Source: JAGSOU01 sp049974865 (lineage in GTDB: Bacteria > Pseudomonadota > Alphaproteobacteria > Rhodobacterales > Rhodobacteraceae). From it: a DNA stretch of 64,000 nucleotides. Position 1 is the stretch's first letter. Each line of letters opens with the position of its first letter. A model generated the notes under the pieces. The model had not been told where the DNA came from, searched no databases, and worked only from the letters and a program-made list of their open reading frames with translations. Positions 34,915 through 43,342 of this stretch are shown here, piece by piece. The stretch covers positions 29,940 through 93,939 of the forward strand of contig JBNGCX010000005.1 in assembly GCA_049974865.1 (NCBI GenBank), read 5' to 3'. The translations under genes were made by a program, and so were the position numbers.

Positions 34915-35496
34915 ATGCTGCTCTTGATCGATAACTACGACAGTTTCACCTACAACCTCGTCCATTACCTGGGCGAGCTGGGGGCCGACGTGGTGGTCAA
35001 GCGCAACGACGCGCTGGACGTGCAGGAAGCCATGGCGCTGCGCCCCTCGGCCATCGTGCTCAGCCCCGGGCCCTGCACCCCGGACCAGGCCGGGATCTGC
35101 CTGGCGCTGACCCAGGCCGCTGCCGAGACCGGCACGCCGCTGCTGGGCGTCTGCCTGGGCCACCAGGCCATCGGCGAGGCCTTCGGCGGCAAGGTGGTGC
35201 GCGCCGGCGAGATCGTGCATGGCAAGACGGATGCGGTGCATCACGGCGGCAGCGGCGTCTTCGCCGGGCTGCCCAGCCCGTTCGAGGCCACGCGCTACCA
35301 TTCGCTGATCGTCGAGCGCGACAGCCTGCCCGATTGCCTGGAGGTCAACGCCTGGCTGGAAGGTGGCATGATCATGGGGCTGCGGCACAGGACGCTGCCC
35401 ATCCACGGGGTGCAGTTCCACCCCGAATCCATCGCCTCGGAACACGGGCACAAGCTGTTGAACAACTTTCTGGACATGGTGAAGGAGCCGGCATGA
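34915..35496 (+). CDS. trpG: Anthranilate synthase component II (glutamine amidotransferase)
   Basis: 193 residues, class I glutamine amidotransferase. The catalytic triad is Cys80 (LGVCLGHQAIGE), His169 and Glu171 (VQFHPESI). LLIDNYDSFTYNLVHYLGELG is the expected N-terminus (shown in part: IDNYDSFTYNL). It supplies ammonia to TrpE. It is the first gene of trpG-trpD-trpC-moaC-moeA, and its stop overlaps the trpD start by four bases. Confidence 0.95.
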   Translation: MLLLIDNYDSFTYNLVHYLGELGADVVVKRNDALDVQEAMALRPSAIVLSPGPCTPDQAGICLALTQAAAETGTPLLGVCLGHQAIGEAFGGKVVRAGEIVHGKTDAVHHGGSGVFAGLPSPFEATRYHSLIVERDSLPDCLEVNAWLEGGMIMGLRHRTLPIHGVQFHPESIASEHGHKLLNNFLDMVKEPA

Positions 35497-36512
35497 GCGA
35501 GGCGCTGAAACCCCTGATCGGCACCGCCGCCGATCATCCGCTGACCCGCGACGAGGCCGAGGCCGCCTTCGAGATCCTGTTCACCGGCGACGCGACGCCG
35601 GCGCAGATCGGCGGGCTCTTGATGGCGCTGCGCACGCGGGGCGAGACGGTCGAGGAATACGCCGCCGCCGCCTCGGTCATGCGGGCGAAATGCAACCGCG
35701 TCCATGCGCCTGCGGGCGCGATCGACATCGTGGGCACCGGCGGCACCGGCAAGCCGACGCTGCAAATCTCCACCGCCACGGCCTTCACCGTGGCGGGCGC
35801 AGGCGTTCCGGTGGCCAAGCACGGCAACCGCAAGCTGTCGTCCAACTCCGGCGCGGCGGATGCACTGGATCAGAACGGCATCAACGTGATGGTCGGCCCG
35901 AAAGTGGTTGAAAAGGCTCTGAAAGAGGTCGGCATCGCCTTCATGATGGCGCCGATGCACCACCCGGCGATGAAGCATGTGATGCCCGCCCGGCAGGAGC
36001 TGGGCACGCGCACCATCTTCAACATCCTCGGCCCGCTGACCAACCCCGCGGGCGTCAAGCGCCAGCTCACCGGGACCTTTTCGCAGGCGCTGATCCGGCC
36101 GATGGCCGAGACGCTGCTCAAGCTCGGGTCGGAAAAGGCCTGGCTTGTGCACGGCTCGGACGGCACCGACGAGCTGACAATCACCGGCATCAGCTGGGTG
36201 GCGGCGGTCGAGGATGACAAGGTGGTCGAACGCGAGGTTCACCCCGAGGACGCCGGCCTGCCCGTCCACCCGTTCGAGGCCATCACCGGCGGCACGCCCG
36301 AGGAAAACGGCCGCGCCCTGCGCGCGGTTCTGTCGGGCGAGAAAAACGCCTATCGCGATGCCGTGCTGCTGAACGCCTCGGCCGCGCTGCTGATCGCGGG
36401 CCGGGCGGAAACCCTGCCCGAAGGCGTTGAAATGGCGGCCGAAAGCATCGACAGCGGCGCGGCGCTGAAGAAACTCGAGGGCCTCGCCCGCATCACATCG
36501 GAGGCGGCATGA
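35493..36512 (+). CDS. trpD: Anthranilate phosphoribosyltransferase
   Basis: 339 residues from ATG 35493, which overlaps the trpG stop (ATGA). It transfers the PRPP phosphoribosyl group to anthranilate. Motifs are DIVGTGGTGKPTLQIST (PRPP loop), KHGNRKLSSNSGAADAL, and FNILGPLTNPA. Its stop overlaps the trpC start by four bases, so translation is coupled through the operon. Confidence 0.95.
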   Translation: MSEALKPLIGTAADHPLTRDEAEAAFEILFTGDATPAQIGGLLMALRTRGETVEEYAAAASVMRAKCNRVHAPAGAIDIVGTGGTGKPTLQISTATAFTVAGAGVPVAKHGNRKLSSNSGAADALDQNGINVMVGPKVVEKALKEVGIAFMMAPMHHPAMKHVMPARQELGTRTIFNILGPLTNPAGVKRQLTGTFSQALIRPMAETLLKLGSEKAWLVHGSDGTDELTITGISWVAAVEDDKVVEREVHPEDAGLPVHPFEAITGGTPEENGRALRAVLSGEKNAYRDAVLLNASAALLIAGRAETLPEGVEMAAESIDSGAALKKLEGLARITSEAA

Positions 36513-37321
36513 GCCAGACCATCCTCGACAAGATCAAGGCCTACAAGCTGGAAGAGGTCGCCGCCGCCAAGGCCGCCCGGCCCCTGTCCGAAATCGAGGC
36601 GCAGGCGCGCGCGGCCAGCCCCACCCGCGGCTTTGCCGAGGCGCTGCGCAACGCCAGCCGCAGCGGCTATGGCCTGATCGCCGAGATCAAGAAGGCCAGC
36701 CCCTCCAAGGGCCTGATCCGTCCCGATTTCGACCCGCCCGCGCTGGCCCGCGCCTATGAGGCGGGCGGCGCCACCTGCCTCAGCGTGCTGACCGACGCGC
36801 CCTCGTTCCAGGGTGCGCCGGAGTTCCTGACGGCGGCGCGCGAGGCGGTCTCGCTGCCCTGTCTCCGCAAGGATTTCATGTATGACCCCTACCAGGTGGC
36901 CGAGGCGCGTGCCTGGGGCGCCGACTGCATCCTGATCATCCTGGCCTCCGTCTCCGACGCCCAGGCGGCGGAGCTGGAGGAGGCTGCCTTTGGCTGGGGC
37001 ATGGATGTGCTGCTGGAGGTGCATGACGCCGAAGAGCTGGAGCGCGCCTGCAAGCTGAAATCGCCCCTGATGGGTATCAACAACCGCAACCTCAAGACCT
37101 TCGAGACCACGCTGGACACCACGCGGGACCTCGCGCCGCGCGTGCCCGAGGGCCGGATGATCGTTTCGGAAAGCGGGCTGAACACCCCCGCTGATCTCGC
37201 CGCCATGGCCGCATACGGCGCGCGCTGCTTCCTGATCGGCGAAAGCCTGATGCGGCAGGACGACGTGACCGCCGCCACCAAGGCCCTGCTGGCGGGCGCG
37301 GTTGCACCGGAGGATGCATAA
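36509..37321 (+). CDS. trpC: Indole-3-glycerol phosphate synthase
   Basis: 270 residues, a single-function TIM-barrel TrpC. Phosphate- and substrate-binding motifs are LIAEIKKASPSKG, LRKDFMYDPYQV, IILA, MGINNRNLKTF and VSESGLNT. It converts CdRP to indole-3-glycerol phosphate. There is no fused TrpF. It ends one base inside the moaC start, so the biosynthetic trp block runs straight into molybdenum cofactor genes, a linkage frequent in alphaproteobacteria. Confidence 0.95.
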   Translation: MSQTILDKIKAYKLEEVAAAKAARPLSEIEAQARAASPTRGFAEALRNASRSGYGLIAEIKKASPSKGLIRPDFDPPALARAYEAGGATCLSVLTDAPSFQGAPEFLTAAREAVSLPCLRKDFMYDPYQVAEARAWGADCILIILASVSDAQAAELEEAAFGWGMDVLLEVHDAEELERACKLKSPLMGINNRNLKTFETTLDTTRDLAPRVPEGRMIVSESGLNTPADLAAMAAYGARCFLIGESLMRQDDVTAATKALLAGAVAPEDA

Positions 37322-37797
37322 TGGCCGAACTCACCCATTTCGACGCCAAGGGCGACGCCCACATGGTCGATGTCTCGGACAAGCCCGCGACGTCGCGCAT
37401 CGCGGTGGCCGAGGGCGCGGTGCGCATGGCGCCCGAGACGCTGGCCATGATCACCGAGGGCCGCGCGAAAAAGGGCGACGTGCTGGGCGTGGCGCGTCTG
37501 GCGGGCATCATGGGGGCCAAGAAGACCGCCGAGTTGATCCCGCTCTGCCACCCGCTGCCTATCACCAAGGTCGCGGTTGAGTTGACCCCGGACGAGGATC
37601 TGCCCGGCGTCCGCATCGAAGCCACGGTCAAGACCGCCGGCCAGACCGGCGTCGAGATGGAGGCGCTGACCGCGGTCTCCACGGCCGCGCTGACGCTTTA
37701 TGACATGGTCAAGGCCGTGGAAAAGGGCATGGTCATCGAGGGCATCCGCCTGAAACTGAAAGAAGGCGGCAAATCAGGCCGTTACGAGGCGACGTGA
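37321..37797 (+). CDS. moaC: Cyclic pyranopterin monophosphate synthase
   Basis: 158 residues. MoaC makes cyclic pyranopterin monophosphate in molybdopterin synthesis. MVDVSDKPATSRIAVAEG at the N-terminus, LIPLCHPLPITKV, and VEMEALTAVSTAALTLYDM are signature segments. It overlaps the trpC stop by one base and the moeA start by one base. Confidence 0.95.
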   Translation: MAELTHFDAKGDAHMVDVSDKPATSRIAVAEGAVRMAPETLAMITEGRAKKGDVLGVARLAGIMGAKKTAELIPLCHPLPITKVAVELTPDEDLPGVRIEATVKTAGQTGVEMEALTAVSTAALTLYDMVKAVEKGMVIEGIRLKLKEGGKSGRYEAT

Positions 37798-38969
37798 TGA
37801 TCTCGGTCGAAGAGGCTCTGTCGCATGTCTTCGACCTGGTCGCGCCGGTCGACATCGAAACCGTGCCGCTGGCCGAGGCCGCGGGCCGCGTGCTGGCCGA
37901 GCCGGTGCGGGCGAAACGCAGCCAGCCGCCCTTTGCCGCCTCGGCCATGGACGGCTACGCGCTGAACGGCACCGAGGCCGAGCCGCACGCCATGTTCAAG
38001 GTCATCGGAACCGCCGCCGCCGGGCATGGTTTCGACGGCCGCGTGGGCGCAGGGCAAGCGGTGCGCATCTTCACCGGCGCGCCGGTGCCCGAGGGCGCCA
38101 CCCGGGTCATCATCCAGGAGGATGTCACCGCCCGCGGCGACATGATCACTCTGGGCGACGCCCTCGACGCCGGCCCGCATATCCGCACTGCGGGCAATGA
38201 TTTCGCCGAGGGCGCCACCGTGGAGGCCCCCCGCCGCCTGAGCCCAGCCGACCTGTCGCTGCTGGCCGCGATGAACGTGCCCGAGCTTCCCGTGCGCCGC
38301 CGCCCCGTGGTGGCCATTATCGCCACCGGCGACGAGCTGGTGATGCCCGGCGAAGAACCGGGCCCGGACCAGATCATCGCCTCCAACAGCTTCGGCCTGA
38401 AGGCGCTGGTCGAGGCCGAGGGGGCCGAGGCGCGTCTGCTGCCCATCGCCCGCGACACCCGCGCCTCGCTGGAAACCGTGTTCGGCCTGGCCGAGGGGGC
38501 CGACCTGATCCTGACCTCCGGCGGCGCCTCGGTCGGCGATCACGACCTGGTGGGTGACGTGGCCGCCGGGCTGGGGATGGAGCAGAGCTTCTACAAGGTG
38601 GCCATGCGCCCCGGCAAACCGCTGATGGCGGGGCGGATGGGCGGCGCGGCGATGATCGGCCTTCCCGGCAACCCGGTCTCGTCGCTGGTCTGCGGCCATG
38701 TTTTCGTGCGCCCCGCGCTGCGCGCCATGCTGGGGCTGGGCGCGGCCCCCGCCCCGCGCCACAAGGGCGTGCTGGCGGCCCCGATCGGCGCCAACGGCCC
38801 GCGCGAGCATTACATGCGTGCCAGGGTCACGCCCGAGGGGCTGTCGGTGTTCGACCGGCAGGACAGCGCCCTGCTCAGCGTTCTGGCCGAGGCCGACGCG
38901 CTGGTCATCCGCCCACCCCATGACGGCCCGCGTGACGCGGGGGACACGGTCGACTACCTGCCTCTCTGA
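37797..38969 (+). CDS. moeA: Molybdopterin molybdenumtransferase
   Basis: 390 residues from ATG 37797, in the moaC stop; a GTG one codon earlier is possible. MoeA inserts molybdate into adenylated molybdopterin. FAASAMDGYAL, RIFTGAPVPEGA, IATGDEL, DLILTSGGASVGDHD and MRPGKPLMAG mark the MoeA domains. It is the last gene of the trp-moa transcript. No terminator hairpin is visible before the lexA promoter, which begins seven bases after the stop. Confidence 0.95.
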   Translation: MISVEEALSHVFDLVAPVDIETVPLAEAAGRVLAEPVRAKRSQPPFAASAMDGYALNGTEAEPHAMFKVIGTAAAGHGFDGRVGAGQAVRIFTGAPVPEGATRVIIQEDVTARGDMITLGDALDAGPHIRTAGNDFAEGATVEAPRRLSPADLSLLAAMNVPELPVRRRPVVAIIATGDELVMPGEEPGPDQIIASNSFGLKALVEAEGAEARLLPIARDTRASLETVFGLAEGADLILTSGGASVGDHDLVGDVAAGLGMEQSFYKVAMRPGKPLMAGRMGGAAMIGLPGNPVSSLVCGHVFVRPALRAMLGLGAAPAPRHKGVLAAPIGANGPREHYMRARVTPEGLSVFDRQDSALLSVLAEADALVIRPPHDGPRDAGDTVDYLPL

Positions 38970-38976
38970 CCCGCGG

Positions 38977-39005
38977 TTGACACAAAACGGGAACATGCGT
39001 AGAAC
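38977..39005 (+). promoter_or_regulatory. lexA promoter with overlapping SOS box
   Basis: TTGACA (38977-38982), a 17-base spacer and TAGAAC (39000-39005) form a strong sigma-70 promoter. GAACATGCGTAGAAC (38991-39005) is a GAAC-N7-GAAC direct repeat, the alphaproteobacterial LexA site, covering the spacer and -10. A third GAAC follows at 39012. This indicates autorepression. Confidence 0.8.
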
Positions 39006-39059
39006 ACGGGAGAACAAATCTCCCGCCCCTTCAGGGCCTTCTGCGCGAGGATCACGGGC

Positions 39060-39752
39060 ATGCTGACACGCAAGCAGCTGGAATTGCTGGACTTCATCCA
39101 CAAGCGGATGCAAAGGGACGGCGTGCCGCCCTCTTTCGACGAGATGAAGGACGCGCTGGACCTGCGCTCCAAATCCGGCATCCACCGGCTGATCACGGCG
39201 CTGGAGGAGCGCGGCTTCATCCGCCGCCTCGCCCACCGCGCCCGCGCGATCGAGATCGTCAAGCTGCCCGAGGCGCTGGAGGAAAAGGGCTTCACCCCCC
39301 GCGTGATCGAGGGCGACGCACCCGCCGCGCCGCCCCCCGCCGGCGCCATGCCGGTGGAGGCCGTGCATGCGATGGAACTGCCCGTGATGGGCCGCATCGC
39401 CGCCGGCACCCCGATCGAGGCGATCAGCCACGCCTCGCATAACGTGGCGGTGCCGGGCTCCATGCTGTCGGGGCGCGGCCATCACTACGCGCTGGAGGTC
39501 AAGGGCGACTCGATGATCGAGGCCGGGATCAACGACGGCGACGTCGTGGTGATCCGCGAACAGGACACCGCCGAAAACGGCGAGATCGTGGTCGCCCTGG
39601 TCGAGGGGCACGAGGCCACGCTGAAGCGCTTTCGCCGCAAGGGCGGCATGATCGCACTGGAGGCGGCCAACCCGGTCTACGAGACCCGCGTGCTGCGCGC
39701 CGACCAGGTGCAGGTGCAGGGCCGCCTGGTCGGGCTGATCCGCAGCTACTGA
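39060..39752 (+). CDS. lexA: SOS repressor LexA
   Basis: 230 residues. The N-terminal winged helix (MLTRKQLELLDFI, PPSFDEMKDALDLRSKSGIHRL) binds DNA. The C-terminal S24 domain has the cleavage site Ala115-Gly116 in GRIAAGTP and the catalytic dyad Ser151 (GDSM) and Lys189 (ATLKRF). RecA-stimulated self-cleavage relieves SOS repression. In Rhodobacter capsulatus LexA is also needed for normal GTA production, relevant because a GTA-type lysis module lies 10 kb away. Its stop codon overlaps the end of the convergent comEC gene. Confidence 0.95.
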   Translation: MLTRKQLELLDFIHKRMQRDGVPPSFDEMKDALDLRSKSGIHRLITALEERGFIRRLAHRARAIEIVKLPEALEEKGFTPRVIEGDAPAAPPPAGAMPVEAVHAMELPVMGRIAAGTPIEAISHASHNVAVPGSMLSGRGHHYALEVKGDSMIEAGINDGDVVVIREQDTAENGEIVVALVEGHEATLKRFRRKGGMIALEAANPVYETRVLRADQVQVQGRLVGLIRSY

Positions 39753-41782
39753 ACCCAGGGCCGGCGCCCGGCCCGGGACGCGGCAGTCCGCAGGCGGAGG
39801 CCGAACCTTTCCCGATAGACGGCGATGGATCCGCTGCGCCGGAGGAAATCCGCGTCGATCAGGCGGCATCCGCCCGGCGGGGGATGCTCCAATTCATGCG
39901 GGATGACCAGCCAGCCCTTTCCGCAAGCGGCCTCCAGCCGCCCCTCCCATCCCCGGCCGGACAAGAAAACAAAGGCGGCATCGCCCAACTGAACGCGCTG
40001 CGTGTCTCGTGCGCCGGAAAACCCGCCGCGCCGGGCGGCCGCGGCCTGCAGGGCAACATCCCCGTCATTCTCCAGCCAGTTGTCGGCCACGAACCCCTCG
40101 CCGCGCGGCTTGTTCAACGCGCGGCCCTCGGCGGTCATCACCCCGGCCAGCCGCCCGCTGGCCGAGATCAGCAGCACCGGGCGCTCGGCCTGGTGCCACA
40201 GCGCCAGGGCCAGGGCCACGGGCCCCAGCCCGGCCCACCGCGCGCCGCCGCGCCACAGGATCAGCCACAGCGCCCCCAGCGCCAAGATCGGCAGGACCGC
40301 CGCCCCCGGCGCGACCACGGGCCAGACCGCACCCTCCAGCCCCGCCACCCAGCGCGCCACGCCAAGGATCCACAGGATGCCCAGCCGCATCACGGCCAGC
40401 CCCACCCAGGCCAGCCCCAAGGGCGCCAGCAGCCCGGCGATCACCGCGGCCGGGATCACCAGCGCGCCCATCAGGGGCACCGTTAACAGGTTGGCCAGCA
40501 GGCCGAACTGCGCCACCTGGTTGAAATGCGCCGCCGCCACGGGCGCCGTGGCCGCCCCCGCCACGGCCGAGGACAGCACTGCCGCCAGCACCGGCCGCAG
40601 GGCCCGCGGCGGGCGCCAGCGCCCCTCGGGCCAGTCGCGCAGCGCGCCGAAGGCGGCCACCAGCGCCGTGCTGGCGGCAAAGGACATCTGGAAACCGGCC
40701 TCGGTCAGGCTCTCGGGTTCCAGCACCAGGATGAGGGTGGCGGCCAGCGCCACGGCGCGCAGGGTGACGGCCCGGCGGTCGGCCAGCACCGCGACCAGCA
40801 TCACCGCCACCATGACGAAGGCGCGCCGCGTGGCGACATTGCCGCCCGACAGCGCCAGGTAGACCGCTGCCGCCGCAAGGGCGACCACCGCCGCGATCTT
40901 CTTGGCCGGCAGGCGCAGCGCGACGGGCGGGATCAGCGCCAGCCCGTAACGCAGGGCGGCAAAGACGAAGCCCGTCAGCAACCCCATATGCAACCCCGAG
41001 ATGGCCAGAAGATGCGCCAGGTTGGCGGCACGCAGTTCCTCGAGCCGCGCGCGCGGCATGGCCGAGCGGTCGCCGGTCAGGATCGCCGCGGCGAAGGCCC
41101 CCGCATCGCCCGGCATCCGCGCCTGCAGCGCCCGCGACAGCGCCAGGCGCGCGCGGTAGACGGACAGCCCGGCACGCCCGCCCTCGGCCGGGGCGATGGC
41201 CAGCGCGGGGCTGCGGGCGTATCCCACCGCGCCCAGCCCGTCGAACCAGGCGCGGCGTCGGAAATCGAAACCGCCCGGTTCGGCCGGTCCGGCGGGCGGC
41301 GAAAGATGCGCGGTCACCGCCACGCGCAGGCCCGGCTCGGGCCCGAGGAATCCCCGGTCGCCATGCAGGCTCACCCGGACGCGGCGGGGCGTGTCTGCGG
41401 GCGCGGCACCCTCCAGCCAGACCCGGTCCAGCGTCAGGCGGGGCACGTCGGAATGGGCCCGGTCTATCCGGATGATCCGCCCCTCGACCGCGCCGTAGAA
41501 ACGATGCTTCAGCACCGGGGCGGCCACCAGATGCGTGCGCAGCGCCGCAACGCACAGCCCGGCCAGCACCAGGGCGCCCAGCATCGCCAGCGGGACCAGC
41601 GCCTCGCCGCACCGGCGTCCGAGGCCCGCCAGGCCCAGCCCCGCCAGCGCGCAAAGCGCCAGCGCCAGCCCGCCGGGCTCGGCCGGCAGGGAGAAATAAC
41701 CGCCGATGCCCAGCGACAGTGCCACCGGCACCCAGTGAAACAGGTGTCCGCGCTGTGCCGCGAGGGCCTGCAGGGGCCGCAT
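39746..41782 (-). CDS. comEC: ComEC/Rec2 DNA-uptake channel protein
   Basis: 678 residues with an N-terminal DUF4131-like region, many membrane segments and the competence motif HLLAISGLHMGLLTGFVF. Other conserved parts are RRAFVMVAVML and LTEAGFQMSFAAS. The C-terminus is short (about 150 residues) and lacks the full metallo-beta-lactamase domain found in Gram-positive ComEC. It imports single-stranded DNA through the inner membrane. In R. capsulatus this protein is required for taking up GTA-delivered DNA. It is convergent with lexA (the coding ends overlap by seven bases) and divergent from gltX. Confidence 0.88.
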   Translation of the reverse strand: MRPLQALAAQRGHLFHWVPVALSLGIGGYFSLPAEPGGLALALCALAGLGLAGLGRRCGEALVPLAMLGALVLAGLCVAALRTHLVAAPVLKHRFYGAVEGRIIRIDRAHSDVPRLTLDRVWLEGAAPADTPRRVRVSLHGDRGFLGPEPGLRVAVTAHLSPPAGPAEPGGFDFRRRAWFDGLGAVGYARSPALAIAPAEGGRAGLSVYRARLALSRALQARMPGDAGAFAAAILTGDRSAMPRARLEELRAANLAHLLAISGLHMGLLTGFVFAALRYGLALIPPVALRLPAKKIAAVVALAAAAVYLALSGGNVATRRAFVMVAVMLVAVLADRRAVTLRAVALAATLILVLEPESLTEAGFQMSFAASTALVAAFGALRDWPEGRWRPPRALRPVLAAVLSSAVAGAATAPVAAAHFNQVAQFGLLANLLTVPLMGALVIPAAVIAGLLAPLGLAWVGLAVMRLGILWILGVARWVAGLEGAVWPVVAPGAAVLPILALGALWLILWRGGARWAGLGPVALALALWHQAERPVLLISASGRLAGVMTAEGRALNKPRGEGFVADNWLENDGDVALQAAAARRGGFSGARDTQRVQLGDAAFVFLSGRGWEGRLEAACGKGWLVIPHELEHPPPGGCRLIDADFLRRSGSIAVYRERFGLRLRTAASRAGRRPWVQ

Positions 41783-41859
41783 GGCTTGTCACCCCTTCCG
41801 CGATTGCTTAATCAGGCGGCAAAGCTATCTCCCCAATGGTTACGAGAAGGTTAAGACGC

Positions 41860-43263
41860 ATGTCTGCTGCACAGGTCGTCACCCGGTTCGCCCCCTCGCC
41901 CACCGGCTATCTCCACATCGGCGGCGCCCGGACGGCGCTGTTCAACTGGCTCTACGCCCGCGGGCGCGGCGGCAAGTTCCTGCTGCGGATCGAGGATACC
42001 GACCGCGAGCGCTCCACCCCCGAGGCGACCGAGGCGATCCTGGAAGGGATGGAATGGCTGGGCCTGGATTACGACGGCGAGCCGATCAGCCAGTTCGAAC
42101 GCGCCGGGCGCCATGTCGAGGTCGCCGAGGCTCTGCTGGCCGCGGGCAAGGCCTATAAATGCTTCTTGACCCAGGAAGAGATCGCCGCCTTCCGCGAGGC
42201 GGCCAAGGCCGAGGGCAGGTCGACCCTGTTCCGCAGCCCCTGGCGCGACGCCGACCCGTCCACGCACCCCGACGCGCCGTACGTGGTGCGCATCAAGGCC
42301 CCGCGTGACGGCGTCACCGTGATCCCCGACCAGGTGCAGGGCGACGTGAGCATCCGCAACGACCAGCTCGACGACATGGTTCTGCTGCGCTCGGACGGGT
42401 CGCCGGTCTACATGCTGGCGGTGGTGGTGGACGACCACGACATGGGCGTGACCCATGTGATCCGGGGCGACGACCACCTGAACAACGCCGCGCGGCAGAT
42501 GATGATCTTCGACGCCATGGGCTGGGACGTGCCGGTCTGGGCCCATATCCCGCTGATCCACGGCCCCGACGGCAAGAAACTGTCCAAGCGCCACGGCGCC
42601 CTGGGGGTCGATGAATACCAGAAGATGGGCTACCCGGCCGCCGGCATGCGCAACTACCTGGCCCGCCTGGGCTGGAGCCATGGCGACGACGAGTTCTTTA
42701 CCGACGAGCAGGCGAAAGAATGGTTCGGATTCGACGGAATCGGCAAATCCCCGGCCCGGTTCGACTTCAAGAAGCTGGAAAATCTCTGCGGCCAGCACAT
42801 CGCCGCCACCGACGATGCTGCGCTGCTGCAAGAGCTGGAGGCCTTCCTTGCGGCCACCGGCCGGCCTGCCCTTACGTCAGGGCAAAAAGAGTTGATGTCG
42901 CGGGCGATGTACTGCCTGAAGGACCGCGCGCGCACTTTCCCGCAACTTCTTGAAAAGGCGCATTTTATCCTTGGGGATCGACCTTTTGAGCCGGATGAGA
43001 AAGCGGCGAAATCCCTCGATGCAGTATCCCGTGGTATACTGGAAGAATTGACGCCGCATCTGCAAAGTGCTAGCTGGACCCGCGACGCACTGGAGGAGGC
43101 TGTCGGCGCATTCGCCGAGGCCCGCGAGCTGAAGCTCGGCAAGCTGGCCCAGCCCTTGCGTGCAGCGCTTTCCGGGCGGACCGTTTCGCCCAGCGTGTTC
43201 GACATGATGCTTGTCATCGGCCGGGAAGAAACGTTGGCCCGGCTGGCTGACATTGCGGCCTGA
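41860..43263 (+). CDS. gltX: Glutamyl-tRNA synthetase
   Basis: 467 residues from ATG 41860, which has GAGAAGG upstream; an ATG at 41836 is less likely. It is a class I aminoacyl-tRNA synthetase with the HIGH-type motif PSPTGYLHIGGARTALFNW and the KMSKS-type motif KLSKRHG. It charges tRNA-Glu, and possibly also tRNA-Gln if gatCAB is present. Bases from about 42930 to 43090 are clearly AT-richer and use different codons from the rest of the gene. A promoter-like element is seen there (see findings). Confidence 0.95.
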   Translation: MSAAQVVTRFAPSPTGYLHIGGARTALFNWLYARGRGGKFLLRIEDTDRERSTPEATEAILEGMEWLGLDYDGEPISQFERAGRHVEVAEALLAAGKAYKCFLTQEEIAAFREAAKAEGRSTLFRSPWRDADPSTHPDAPYVVRIKAPRDGVTVIPDQVQGDVSIRNDQLDDMVLLRSDGSPVYMLAVVVDDHDMGVTHVIRGDDHLNNAARQMMIFDAMGWDVPVWAHIPLIHGPDGKKLSKRHGALGVDEYQKMGYPAAGMRNYLARLGWSHGDDEFFTDEQAKEWFGFDGIGKSPARFDFKKLENLCGQHIAATDDAALLQELEAFLAATGRPALTSGQKELMSRAMYCLKDRARTFPQLLEKAHFILGDRPFEPDEKAAKSLDAVSRGILEELTPHLQSASWTRDALEEAVGAFAEARELKLGKLAQPLRAALSGRTVSPSVFDMMLVIGREETLARLADIAA

Positions 43264-43342
43264 GGGGGCACCTGCCCCTCGAACAGCGCAATGCCACTGA
43301 CCGGTGCGACCCGCGCGCCGGTCTCTCAAGAGAGGGACATAC

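Noticed and set aside
37797..38990. Terminator after moeA
   Set aside because: No stem-loop with T-tract is visible in the short gap before the lexA promoter.
43261..43280. Hairpin after gltX as terminator
   Set aside because: GAGGGGGC / GCCCCTC has a bulge and is not followed by a T-tract; it seems too weak to separate gltX and gltA.
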